Positions 17,102 through 24,870 of a stretch of DNA of 64,000 bases are shown here, one piece after another. Within the stretch, counting starts at the first letter, position 1. Each line of letters begins with the position of its first letter. The notes under the pieces are model-generated. The model was not told where the DNA came from. It saw nothing but the letters and a program-made list of their open reading frames with translations, and made no database searches. Source of the DNA: JAAZZIT01 sp964480525 (GTDB lineage Bacteria; Bacillota; Clostridia; Oscillospirales; Ruminococcaceae); the NCBI GenBank assembly GCA_964480525.1, contig CAYZOV010000007.1:1-64000 (forward strand). The letters run 5' to 3'. Position numbers and translations under genes: made by a program.

Positions 17102-18466
17102 CTATTTTACTTTCTTTTCTTTATCAATCCTCTTTTTCACAATCACAAAACACAGCGTATGCACGAAAAACGTCACAATCCACGAAATCGGGTAGGACAA
17201 ATACACCGTGGTGATATTATGAAATCTGTCGATTTGAAACACCGTGGCAATCCACAAAAGCCTAAGACCGCACACGCCCACAACCGACACAACAGTCGGC
17301 AAAACCGACGCTCCAATACCTCTCAGACCGCCTACCATAACGTCCATAATTCCGCAAGTTGCGTATGTACAGCAAATTACCGACAGACGTTTTACACCTG
17401 CCTTGATAACAAGGGGATTGTCCGAATAAATGGACACCAAAGGTTTTCCGCAAAGGTAAACAAGGTTTCCGAAAACCAATCCCACCACGAAAACACACGC
17501 AAGTTCGGTGAGAACGATTTTGTTAATTCGTTCGTTTTTGCCTGCGCCGTAATTCTGGCTGACAAAGGAAATGGTGGATTGGTGAAATGCGTTCATGGAC
17601 GCCCAAACAAAACCCTCTATATTCATTGCCGCCGAATTTGCCGCAACTATGACTTTGCCGAACGTGTTAATTGTTGCCTGAATAACAACATTTGACAGCG
17701 AGAAAACTATGCCCTGAAAACCTGCCGGAAGTCCGATTTGCACGATTTTAAGAAGAATTTTTTTGTCGATTCTGAGATTTTTAAGAACAAGTTTAATCGA
17801 ACTTGATTCTTTCATCAAACACCGAACCACCAGAACCGCCGAAACAATTTGAGAAATAACCGTGGCAATCGCCACACCGGCAACGTCCATTTTAAAGCCG
17901 ATAACGAAAACAAGGTTAAGAACAACATTGATAACGCCCGCAAAAAACAGATAGTAGAGAGGGCGTTTTGTGTCGCCCACCGCTCTGAGAATCGCACTTG
18001 CAAAGTTGTAAACCATCATAGCCGGCATACCCACGAAGTAGATTCGCAAATAAATTGAAGCAAGGTGTTCAACCTCAGACGGGGTTTGCATAAGACCCAA
18101 AATTCCGTCGGCAAAAACAAGACCGAAAAGGGTTAAAAACACACCGCTGACAAGACCCACCAAAATTGACGTGTGGACAGTTGCGGAAACGTGTTTTTTC
18201 TTCCCTGCCCCCATAAATCTTGCGCAAACAACGTTTGAACCCACCGAAAGACCCGTAAAAAGGTTGGTGATAAGGTTTATAAGCGCAGTGTTGGAACCAA
18301 CCGCAGCCAGAGAATTATCCCCTGCAAAACGCCCCACCACCACAATATCCGCAGCATTAAACAAAAGCTGTAATATACTTGAAAACATAAGTGGCATTGT
18401 GAAAATCAAAATCTTTTTCAACAACGGACCGCTTGTCATGTCCATTTCGTAACTTTTCTTAGCCAT
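17102..18466 (-). CDS. MATE-family multidrug/cation antiporter
   Basis: A 454-residue membrane protein with about 12 hydrophobic helices in two halves, typical of MATE efflux pumps that expel drugs with Na+ or H+. Recognisable are the N-terminal 'GPLLKKILIFTMPLMFSSILQLLFNAADIVVVGRF' and its counterpart in the second half, 'PAGFQGIVFSLSNVVIQATINTFG'. Full length, with AAGGAG before the ATG. It is a single transcription unit divergent from the two-component system, which might regulate it, but nothing in the sequence proves this. The substrate cannot be told. Confidence 0.92.
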   Translation of the reverse strand: MAKKSYEMDMTSGPLLKKILIFTMPLMFSSILQLLFNAADIVVVGRFAGDNSLAAVGSNTALINLITNLFTGLSVGSNVVCARFMGAGKKKHVSATVHTSILVGLVSGVFLTLFGLVFADGILGLMQTPSEVEHLASIYLRIYFVGMPAMMVYNFASAILRAVGDTKRPLYYLFFAGVINVVLNLVFVIGFKMDVAGVAIATVISQIVSAVLVVRCLMKESSSIKLVLKNLRIDKKILLKIVQIGLPAGFQGIVFSLSNVVIQATINTFGKVIVAANSAAMNIEGFVWASMNAFHQSTISFVSQNYGAGKNERINKIVLTELACVFVVGLVFGNLVYLCGKPLVSIYSDNPLVIKAGVKRLSVICCTYATCGIMDVMVGGLRGIGASVLPTVVSVVGVCGLRLLWIATVFQIDRFHNITTVYLSYPISWIVTFFVHTLCFVIVKKRIDKEKKVK

Positions 18467-18682
18467 AACTTCTCCTTAATTAAAAACACAATTATTCAGC
18501 ATAAATTTTACCACGATAATGTGACTTTTTAAATTTATAAAAGAAAATTTCCTGTTAATGATAATTTGGGAAAACTATAGAATGTTGTGTAGGTTTTCAA
18601 AAAATCAACACGTTTTGTACACAAAATTGAGGTAATATTAAACTGATGAATAATGTATTCTCAAAGAAAGGACTTGAAAACT

Positions 18683-19357
18683 ATGCCTAAAATTCTTATT
18701 GTTGACGACGAAGTGAAAATCCGCACCGTGGTAAAAGAATACGCCGAATTTGAGGGGTACGAAACCGACGAAGCGGGCGACGGAATGGAAGCGGTGGAAA
18801 AAGCCAGAAAAAACGATTATGACATAATTGTTATGGACATAATGATGCCGAAACTTGACGGTTTTTCGGCGTGTAAAGAAATCAGAAAAACCAAAAAAAC
18901 GCCTATGATTATGCTGTCGGCAAGGGGCGAAGAATACGACAAACTTTTCGGGTTTGAACTGGGGATTGACGATTATGTTGTTAAACCGTTTTCGCCGAAA
19001 GAGCTTTTGGCACGAATCCGTGCGGTTATCGCAAGGTCGGCAGGGGTTAAAAACAGCGAAGAAGTTATTCAGTACGAGGGGCTTATTATCAACATGACCG
19101 CAAGAGAAGTGACCATTGACGGTGAAAAAGTTCAGATGACGCCGAAAGAATACGAATTGCTTTTCTATCTTGTTAAAAACATGAACATTGCACTTTCAAG
19201 AGAAAAATTATTGGAAGAAGTGTGGGGTTTTGATTTTTACGGCGACGACCGCACGGTTGACACACACATAAAAATGCTGAGAAACAGTCTGGGAAAATAC
19301 AGAAATCTTATAATTACCCTGAGAGGAATGGGATATAAGTTTGAAAAAATTCAGTAA
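18683..19357 (+). CDS. OmpR-family response regulator
   Basis: A 224-residue two-domain regulator. The receiver domain has the acidic pair 'VDDE', the phosphorylated aspartate D52 ('VMDIMMPKLDG') and the conserved 'VKPF' lysine. The C-terminal winged helix ('MTPKEYELLFYLVKN', 'LLEEVWGFDFYGDDRTVDTHIKMLRNSLG') binds DNA. The ATG at 18683 follows AAAGGAC; the upstream in-frame extension lacks homology. Its end overlaps the sensor kinase gene by 17 bp. Confidence 0.95.
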   Translation: MPKILIVDDEVKIRTVVKEYAEFEGYETDEAGDGMEAVEKARKNDYDIIVMDIMMPKLDGFSACKEIRKTKKTPMIMLSARGEEYDKLFGFELGIDDYVVKPFSPKELLARIRAVIARSAGVKNSEEVIQYEGLIINMTAREVTIDGEKVQMTPKEYELLFYLVKNMNIALSREKLLEEVWGFDFYGDDRTVDTHIKMLRNSLGKYRNLIITLRGMGYKFEKIQ

Positions 19358-20828
19358 TAAGATAAAAAAAGCCCGTCGCAAAAGACTTGACAGCGTTAAT
19401 ATCAGAACGTACATCTGGGCTAGTTTTATTGTGTTTACGCTGTGTATTCTGGGGCTTTTGTGGTTTTTCCAGTACATTATGCTGGATACTTATTATTCCA
19501 AAATGAAAGCCGACCAGCTTGTAAAGGTGTCCGAAAGCATATCCACGCAGAATCTTTACAAAAACGAACAGGAACTAAAAAACGCCGTGCGCAACGAAGC
19601 TTTTAAAAACAGCATTGCCATTGTGGTGACGGACGAAAGCGGAAATGTTGAAATAAGCGAGAATATGCTGGGAAGTTCGTCAATGTTTCAGGCGGACATT
19701 GTCAGGGAATACGGCACGTTTATTTATTCGCTGAAATCCGAATACGAAAGCCACGATTATGAAATTATGACAAAAAGCTTTAAAAACGACAGCTTCGGTT
19801 CAAAAGGTCTTTTTGTGGTTTCTTCATTTGAATTTGCGGGAATGAAAAAGTACCTCTTTATCGAAAGTTCCCTTGAAATGCTGGATTCTACCACGAAAAT
19901 TATTAAAACACAGTTGTTTTATATAACCATAATTTTGTTTGAATTGACGTTTATTATATCGCTTTTTATCTCAAACGCACTTTCAAAACCGATTATTAAA
20001 ATTACCAAAACCGCAAAGAAATTTGCCGAGGGAGATTATAACGCAAAATTTGAAAAAAGCGGTTATTTGGAAGTTCAGGAGCTTGCGACGGTGCTTGACA
20101 AGGCACGAACCGAGGTGTCGAAAGTTACGGATTTACGAAAAGATTTGATTGCCAACGTTTCTCACGATTTGAGAACCCCGCTGACGATTATTAAATCTTA
20201 TGCCGAAATGATTAGGGATTTGTCGGGGGATAATCCGCAAAAACGTAAGGAACATTTGCAGGTGATTATCGACGAAAGCGACCGACTGTCGGCGCTTGTC
20301 AGCTCCCTTTTGGAACTTTCAAAACTTGAAAGCGAAACAATCGAACTTTCACCGCAGGAATTTTCCATTAACGAAAAACTTGACGAAGTTATGCAAAGGT
20401 ATGCTCTTTTGGTAGAAAACGACGGTTACGACATCAGTTTTGAAAAATCAGAGGACAGAATTTGCGTGGCTGACGTGGGCAAAATTGAGCAGGTTTTTTA
20501 TAATTTAATCAACAACGCCGTGAATTATTGCGGTGAGGGCAAAAAAATCGTCGTGCGTCAGATTAACCTTGAAAAAGCGGTGCGAATAGAGGTTATCGAC
20601 GACGGAGAGGGTATTCCGAAAGAGAATTTGCCGCTTATTTTCGACAGATATTACCGAAGCGAACGCCACAAACGTGACAAGGCAGGCACGGGGTTGGGAC
20701 TTTCGATTGTGAAAGAGATTCTCAAAAAGCACGAATTTGCTTTCGGGGTTATGAGCGAACTGGGAAAAGGTTCGACGTTCTGGTTTGAAATAGCGGTTAA
20801 GGAAACCGACCATAAAAAAGCAAAGTAA
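19341..20828 (+). CDS. Sensor histidine kinase
   Basis: A 495-residue membrane kinase, partner of the preceding regulator. TM1 is about residues 28-50 and TM2 about 192-214, enclosing an extracytoplasmic sensor of about 140 residues with no recognised fold. Then come HAMP ('ALSKPIIKITKTAKKFAEGDYNAKF'), HisKA with phospho-accepting His275 ('NVSHDLRTPLT') and HATPase boxes ('NLINNAVNY', 'DDGEGIPKE', 'GTGLGLSIV'). The start is a TTG inside the regulator gene, implying translational coupling. A basic cluster before TM1 fits a cytoplasmic N-terminus. Confidence 0.93.
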   Translation: MKKFSNKIKKARRKRLDSVNIRTYIWASFIVFTLCILGLLWFFQYIMLDTYYSKMKADQLVKVSESISTQNLYKNEQELKNAVRNEAFKNSIAIVVTDESGNVEISENMLGSSSMFQADIVREYGTFIYSLKSEYESHDYEIMTKSFKNDSFGSKGLFVVSSFEFAGMKKYLFIESSLEMLDSTTKIIKTQLFYITIILFELTFIISLFISNALSKPIIKITKTAKKFAEGDYNAKFEKSGYLEVQELATVLDKARTEVSKVTDLRKDLIANVSHDLRTPLTIIKSYAEMIRDLSGDNPQKRKEHLQVIIDESDRLSALVSSLLELSKLESETIELSPQEFSINEKLDEVMQRYALLVENDGYDISFEKSEDRICVADVGKIEQVFYNLINNAVNYCGEGKKIVVRQINLEKAVRIEVIDDGEGIPKENLPLIFDRYYRSERHKRDKAGTGLGLSIVKEILKKHEFAFGVMSELGKGSTFWFEIAVKETDHKKAK

Positions 20829-20829
20829 A

Positions 20830-20863
20830 AATTTCCTCCGTCCCAAAAGGCGGAGGATTTTTT
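20830..20863 (+). terminator. Two-component operon terminator
   Basis: TCCTCCG/CGGAGGA stem followed by a run of seven Ts, directly after the kinase stop. Confidence 0.85.
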
Positions 20864-20885
20864 GCGTTAAACGGGTTAAAAACAC

Positions 20886-20914
20886 TTGACAAATGCGTTC
20901 TTTTGAGGTATAAT
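20886..20914 (+). promoter_or_regulatory. Consensus promoter for the tRNA-Pro transcript
   Basis: TTGACA (20886-20891), 17-bp spacer, TATAAT (20909-20914). The next gene is tRNA-Pro, giving an unusually long leader of about 340 nt. Confidence 0.88.
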
Positions 20915-20936
20915 GTAAAAGTTGAATTGTGAAAAA

Positions 20937-21283
20937 CAAAAGGGCGCAGTGGTCAAAATTTTAAGACGTGAAAACGTCGCAAAAATTTTGGGAACCACAA
21001 GAGTAAGCGTAGCGCTCCCCGTCAAAAGTGAACTTTTTCGCAAATTATAAAATCGAATAGCATTACGAGGTGTGGCTCAGTTTGGTAGCGTTTTGTTGGA
21101 GCGTCGTCCGGTGGACGAAACAAGCGACAACAAAAGGGCGCAGTGGTCAAAATTTTAAGACGTGAAAACGTCGCAAAAATTTTGGGAACCACAAGAGTAA
21201 GCGTAGCGCTCCCCGTCAAAAGTGAACTTTTTCGCAAATTATAAAATCGAATAGCATTACGAGGTGTGGCTCAGTTTGGTAGA
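20937..21283 (+). repeat. 194-bp-period duplication including the 5' part of tRNA-Pro
   Basis: About 153 bp (20937-21089) is repeated at 21131-21283. The copy holds a hairpin with a GACGT-GAAA-ACGTC tip, flanked by AAAATTTT segments and GGT/ACC, then the first 24 bases of tRNA-Pro. The first tRNA copy stops after the D-arm (21066-21089) and runs into unrelated sequence with a CGTCC-GGT-GGACG hairpin. Only the second copy leads into a full tRNA. Confidence 0.88.
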
Positions 21284-21336
21284 GCGCTGCGTTCGGGACG
21301 CAGAGGCCGCAGGTTCAAGTCCTGTCACCTCGACCA
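21260..21336 (+). tRNA. tRNA-Pro (CGG)
   Basis: A 77-nt cloverleaf: acceptor CGAGGTG/CACCTCG, D-arm GCTC...GAGC, anticodon arm CTGCG-TTCGGGA-CGCAG with anticodon CGG, T-arm GCAGG-TTCAAGT-CCTGT (one weak pair), encoded CCA. It reads CCG proline codons. Confidence 0.95.
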
Positions 21337-21390
21337 AAAAAGCACGGTAATTTTGATACGAGAGTATCTGAAACTGCCGTGCTTTTTCTT
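21337..21390 (+). terminator. tRNA-Pro terminator
   Basis: AAAGCACGG/CCGTGCTTT outer stem with an inner GATAC-GAGA-GTATC hairpin, then a T run. Confidence 0.82.
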
Positions 21391-21599
21391 TTTGCCTGAA
21401 AGCCTTTAATAAAGGGTTTTTAGGCTTTTTACTTTTTATGGATAGTTTCATTGTGGGGTTGTGGTATGGTTTTTCGGCTTTAGTTTTTGGGGATTAGAGA
21501 GAAAAGAAATCACTCTGAAACTATTCGTGGTAGGAAAAGTTTCAGAGTGAGGGGAAAAGTTTCAGAGTGAGCAAAAGCTCCCAAATAGGGATTTCGAGG
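21391..21599. repeat. Gene-free stretch with 13-bp inverted and direct repeats
   Basis: TCACTCTGAAACT (21510-21522) is followed by its exact inverse AGTTTCAGAGTGA at 21538-21550 and again at 21558-21570. No gene is seen. Confidence 0.6.
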
Positions 21600-21718
21600 T
21601 CAAATGTTAACTTCGGAATTTACTATTTTACCATCCTCGATGTCGTAAAGCTTGAACTGTTCGGTATATCTGAAATGTTGGAAATCTGTCCGTTTTCGTA
21701 AGTAACCGCTATTCTCAT
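21600..21718 (-). pseudogene. Truncated, frameshifted NifX/NifB-like cofactor-binding protein
   Basis: Leftward from an ATG at 21718 with AAAGGGG before it, the frame reads 'MRIAVTYENGQI'. After a one-base slip it reads '(F)QHFRYTEQFKLYDIEDGK', then 'IVNSEVNI' and a stop at 21600. This is the N-terminus of the dinitrogenase iron-molybdenum cofactor biosynthesis family as I remember it ('GQIFQHFGHTEQFKLYDIEDGK'). Only about 38 of the usual 110-130 codons remain and one base is missing after GGACAGAT. So it is a remnant, unless a sequencing error explains the slip; the truncation would still stand. Confidence 0.7.
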
Positions 21719-21727
21719 AATACCCCT

Positions 21728-22540
21728 TTAATCAATGTCTACGCTTTCGCTGTCCTTATAATTTACTTCCCAAACCTTAAAATAATTGTTTTCTTCGTCG
21801 TAATTCTCGTATGAATATAAAAGCTTGGGTGTTTCACCATAAAGATTTGTGGAATCAAGTTCAACAGCCGCAATTATAATATTTGCACCATCTGTCTTGT
21901 ACTGGGCATACTTTCCCGCATTTTCCGCCGCAGGAAACCGCTCATTCAAAGGAATTTTTTTATCGCTTACCTCGGAAAATGCACAGCCGTTTGCTTCATA
22001 TAAGCTGATAATGCTGCTCTCGTCCATCTGGTTTATTCTGCCGATACCAGAGGGATAGTTCGCGTTACTTTCAAAGAACATTACAATTACGCCGTCACCC
22101 ACAACACCGCTTCCTGATACAGGCTCGCAGCAGAATAATTCAATTTCTTCGCCGCTCGCCTTATTAGTAAGAGAGTAGCGGAAGCTCCAACCTTCTTTAA
22201 CCTCCTTCTGCGTGTCAATAGATGAAACATCATACTTATCGCCATACGCGGAAATAAATTCGTTGACGGTCATATATCCGCCGTTTTTGAACACATCGCC
22301 GCATATCTGAACAAGTCCCGATGACAAGTCTGCATTTATAACATCACCTGCTTTGGAAGTGCTGTTATTCTCATTGCCGCTTTCTTCCACAACCTGAGCG
22401 TCCTGCTCCGAATCTGCGCCAACAGCCGCATTGTTACCCGCTATGCTGGAGGTTGTCGTATTAGTTTCAGCATTACCACAGCCTGTCATACTCGCCAAAA
22501 TCAGCGCGGACATAACTGCAAGTCCAACTACTCTTCTCAT
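21728..22540 (-). CDS. Putative lipoprotein, function unknown
   Basis: A 270-residue secreted protein. The signal peptide ends in a lipobox with Cys21 ('LASMTGC'), so it should be lipid-anchored outside the membrane. A Ser/Thr/Asn/Glu-rich linker (about 22-65) leads to a globular domain of about 200 residues that I do not recognise ('SGLVQICGDVFKNGGYMTVNEFISAYGDKYDVS'). It contains four cysteines beyond the lipobox. It stands alone with a consensus promoter. Base composition looks higher in GC than the type VII locus nearby, which suggests a separate origin. Confidence 0.8.
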   Translation of the reverse strand: MRRVVGLAVMSALILASMTGCGNAETNTTTSSIAGNNAAVGADSEQDAQVVEESGNENNSTSKAGDVINADLSSGLVQICGDVFKNGGYMTVNEFISAYGDKYDVSSIDTQKEVKEGWSFRYSLTNKASGEEIELFCCEPVSGSGVVGDGVIVMFFESNANYPSGIGRINQMDESSIISLYEANGCAFSEVSDKKIPLNERFPAAENAGKYAQYKTDGANIIIAAVELDSTNLYGETPKLLYSYENYDEENNYFKVWEVNYKDSESVDID

Positions 22541-22612
22541 CTTTTGTTCTCCTTTTTTCGTAAATAATCACACAATCAGAACCTGTTGCGAAAAGGCGCT
22601 GACTGCTTACAC

Positions 22613-22641
22613 ATTATATCATAATTTTGTCATTTTGTCAA
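22613..22641 (-). promoter_or_regulatory. Consensus promoter of the lipoprotein gene
   Basis: TTGACA (22636-22641), 17-bp spacer, TATAAT (22613-22618), minus strand, about 70 bp before the start codon. Confidence 0.88.
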
Positions 22642-22753
22642 TACAAGAAAATTCAATAAGTGGCTTGCCCCTGTTCACTTGTCAATGATAGTTGACACTT
22701 ACCTCAAAAACTATAAAGTTAAGCGAATATAAGCAAATTTTCATTTTGTAGGA

Positions 22754-22832
22754 ATGGTTTCACTTCCACCGATATGGTTTCATTTTTAAGTGAAACCGTT
22801 TGAACCCGTATCATTTTTATCAACTGTTGCAA
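22754..22832. repeat. Imperfect direct repeat flanking the VOC gene, left copy
   Basis: 22754-22788 matches 23343-23377 with three mismatches, and the following TTTTTATCAACTGTTGC matches TTTTTATTAACTGTTGC at 23372-23388. The left copy also holds the inverted repeat GGTTTCACTT/AAGTGAAACC (22757-22797). Confidence 0.65.
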
Positions 22833-22874
22833 AAAAAGCATGATGGTTTTGATACAATACCATTGTGCTTTTTA
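22833..22874 (+). terminator. Terminator-like hairpin before the VOC gene
   Basis: AAAAGCA/TGCTTTT stem with inner TGGT/ACCA pairs and flanking A and T tracts. No gene ends into it from the left, so it may be a leftover or act on the VOC transcript. Confidence 0.5.
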
Positions 22875-22875
22875 T

Positions 22876-22904
22876 TTGAATTAAGCATAATCGCCTGATA
22901 TAGC
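22876..22904 (+). promoter_or_regulatory. Likely promoter of the VOC gene
   Basis: TTGAAT (22876-22881), 17-bp spacer, TATAGC (22899-22904), 36 bp before the ATG. Moderate match. Confidence 0.5.
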
Positions 22905-22940
22905 AAACTCGATAAATCGGATTTGCGGAGGAAAACACAT

Positions 22941-23303
22941 ATGAAATACAAAGGAACTCTTATCGTTGTAAAAGATTGCAACCGTGCGCTAAAGTTTTAT
23001 CGTGATATGTTTGGGTTTCAACTGCTTCAAGACAACGACGGAAATATGGAATTGACAAACAATCTGTATTTACAGGAAGCAGGTTACTGGGAACAGTTTA
23101 CGAAAAAAAGCATTATTCCAAACAACAATCATTCCGAACTGTATTTTGTAGAACCCGACATAGAAAAATTTGTGAAACGACTTGAAATGCTCTACCCGGA
23201 AACAGAATATGTCAATCGCCTGATGACGCACAGTTGGGGGCAAAAGGTGGTCAGGTTTTATGACCCTGACGGAAATTTGATTGAAGTCGGAACGCCTGTA
23301 TAA
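22941..23303 (+). CDS. VOC-family (glyoxalase/dioxygenase-like) protein
   Basis: A 120-residue protein with the paired beta-alpha-beta-beta-beta modules of the vicinal oxygen chelate family. Motifs are 'VVKDCNRALKFYRDMFGFQLLQDND' and the C-terminal 'VVRFYDPDGNLIEVG', with the usual terminal glutamate metal ligand. The reaction is not known; relatives include glyoxalases and antibiotic-resistance proteins. The ATG at 22941 follows GGAGG. It is a single gene between terminators and imperfect direct repeats, perhaps acquired. Confidence 0.85.
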   Translation: MKYKGTLIVVKDCNRALKFYRDMFGFQLLQDNDGNMELTNNLYLQEAGYWEQFTKKSIIPNNNHSELYFVEPDIEKFVKRLEMLYPETEYVNRLMTHSWGQKVVRFYDPDGNLIEVGTPV

Positions 23304-23342
23304 TTCAGCTCGACAGATTTCGGTTTAACAAACGAAAAAAGC

Positions 23343-23388
23343 ATGGTTGCACTTCCGCCGATATGGCTTCATTTTTATTAACTGTTGC
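23343..23388. repeat. Imperfect direct repeat flanking the VOC gene, right copy
   Basis: Partner of 22754-22832; it lacks the 30-bp middle part of the left copy. Confidence 0.6.
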
Positions 23389-23397
23389 CATAAATTT

Positions 23398-23426
23398 AAG
23401 GTTTAGCTTTTGCTAAACCTTTTTTA
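23398..23426 (+). terminator. Terminator
   Basis: Perfect stem AAGGTTTAGC/GCTAAACCTT with a 4-nt loop and T run, about 95 bp after the VOC gene. Confidence 0.85.
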
Positions 23427-23434
23427 AACACCTA

Positions 23435-23582
23435 GTTTTAAAGGGGAGGTTGTATCACGTTGCGATAATCAGAAAATTTCACAACGTCCGTAGAGAAGTA
23501 GTTTACTCAAAACCACAGCTCATGTAATCTCTACTTGCACTAGCCTGAAAAGTCCGAACTTTTTTAAGTTCGGACTTTTTTT
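23435..23582 (+). ncRNA. Candidate structured small RNA between two terminators
   Basis: About 150 nt bounded on the left by the previous terminator and ending in its own (23548-23582). Pairings visible are GTTGT (23450-23454) with ACAAC (23481-23485), and GTAGAGA (23490-23496) with TCTCTAC (23528-23534). No open frame of note. I cannot match it to a known riboswitch or sRNA family from memory. Confidence 0.45.
23548..23582 (+). terminator. Terminator of the candidate small RNA
   Basis: AAAAGTCCGAACTT/AAGTTCGGACTTTT stem with a long T run, upstream of the type VII locus. Confidence 0.88.
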
Positions 23583-23823
23583 GTGCGCTTTTTTGGTAGA
23601 TTTGTGTTTTTAATATATATTTTGAAAAAACAGTTAATTTACTATAAATTGACGCTTTTCCCAAATATACGCTAACATTTACAATAAGTTAATATTAAGT
23701 TCTTAATGACGTAAAATATATTATGTGAAATTTAGTAAATAAGACAATTATCTACAAATTTGAACAACATTTCAAGACATTTTTTGTAACTTAATTAAAA
23801 GCTAATAATTATTTTGTTTGAAT

Positions 23824-23851
23824 TTGTCAAACGCAATAGTTGCATTATTAT
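23824..23851 (+). promoter_or_regulatory. Likely promoter of the type VII locus
   Basis: TTGTCA (23824-23829), 16-bp spacer, TATTAT (23846-23851), 43 bp before the first start codon. The preceding 240 bp (23583-23823) is very AT-rich and shows no gene. Confidence 0.6.
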
Positions 23852-23893
23852 GAGAAAAATACACAAATAATCAACATTATTTGGAGGTCAGGT

Positions 23894-24454
23894 ATGGTCG
23901 ATTATGAACAATGCTATTATGACGCAAAAGGAAGATATTTTAACGCTTGCTCGGAAATGAATTATTACGAGAACAAAGTAAATGAATTAAAGTACCAACG
24001 TCTGCAAAAAATTTCGTCATTAAACAGTTTAAAATCCGATTTAAAGAAATACAAAGATGTTGCTTCAAAGTTGACAAAAGCTGTAAATATGGAACCACAG
24101 ATAAACGAAGATTTTTCAAAAGTAAAAGCTGATGTCAATACTGCTTCGGAAAATTTCGGCAAAATGGCAAGTTCGGATTCCGTGACCGGTAAAAACCTTA
24201 GCGACGCCTACGACGCTGATTCGTCGAAAGCCACGATAGACAATGTTTTTTCTACACTTGGCAGTAAAAAAGCAACTATTGAAAGCAGAATTGCAGAGCT
24301 GCAAGGTGACATAAACCGCATAACATCTGATTTGCAAGATATAAAATCAGGAATCAGTAATGCAAATTCCAGTGTTTCATATTGGAAAAGACAAAAACGA
24401 AATGCTTCGTATGATATGGAGTATTATCGACGTAAAATGTATACAGAGGGATAG
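23894..24454 (+). CDS. Helical partner protein of LXG-type toxin (Lap-like)
   Basis: A 186-residue all-helical, coiled-coil protein without signal peptide or membrane segment. It starts 'MVDYEQCYYDAKGRY' and has long heptad stretches around 25-60 and 135-170. Type VII LXG toxins are usually preceded by one or two small helical genes (Lap/YwqH-like) that escort the toxin to the motor. This gene lies 4 bp before the toxin gene and fits that role. The ATG at 23894 follows GGAGGT; the longer upstream frame has no ribosome binding site. No specific family is recognised. Confidence 0.65.
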   Translation: MVDYEQCYYDAKGRYFNACSEMNYYENKVNELKYQRLQKISSLNSLKSDLKKYKDVASKLTKAVNMEPQINEDFSKVKADVNTASENFGKMASSDSVTGKNLSDAYDADSSKATIDNVFSTLGSKKATIESRIAELQGDINRITSDLQDIKSGISNANSSVSYWKRQKRNASYDMEYYRRKMYTEG

Positions 24455-24458
24455 CTAA

Positions 24459-24870
24459 ATGTCAACTATTACGCTATATGCAGGAAAAGCCAACAGTATG
24501 TCGGGAATGATAAACGACATAAAAAAGTCTGTAAAAGATTATAAGTTGAGCTTAGATTCGTTAAAAAATAAAATAAATAAAATAGACAGTAGCGTTTGCA
24601 ATGTAGAAGAAGTAATAAGTTCGTTGAAAGCTTCGGCAAAAACTCAGGAAGAAAAGATTGAAAAGCTGGACGTACTGAAAGAAGAGGTAGACGATTTTGT
24701 TTCGGACGTTGTGCGAATCGACGGCGAAGTTGCGGACGTAATAGACGAAAGCAAAGACGATTTTTACGAAGAATACAGCCATTTGAAGCCTGAATGTGAG
24801 AAAAACGCTTGGGATAAATTCAAAGAGGGCTGTAAAAAGGTCGGCGAATGGTGCAAGGAGCATTGGAAAG
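24459..24870 (+). repeat. 412-bp near-identical direct repeat, copy 1
   Basis: 411 of 412 bases match 36113-36524 (only difference: 24467 T versus 36121 A). It encodes the first 137 residues of both toxin proteins and ends abruptly after the tryptophan-lysine at the edge of the hydrophobic segment. Confidence 0.95.

Noticed and set aside
17159..17695. 178-codon frame opposite the MATE gene
   Set aside because: Composition is His/Asn-rich as expected of an antisense of membrane helices; no homology and no ribosome binding site.
20937..21336. attL/attR of an element integrated in tRNA-Pro
   Set aside because: The duplicated part is the 5' portion of the tRNA with upstream leader, only 194 bp apart, and no integrase gene is present; tandem duplication explains it.
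21257..21451. Minus-strand protein over tRNA-Pro
   Set aside because: It is the antisense translation of the tRNA ('TGLEPAASASRTQRS'), a well-known false protein.
24561..24863. Identical 100-residue minus-strand frames here and at 36215-36517
   Set aside because: They mirror the 412-bp repeat inside the toxin genes; the coding strand is clearly plus.
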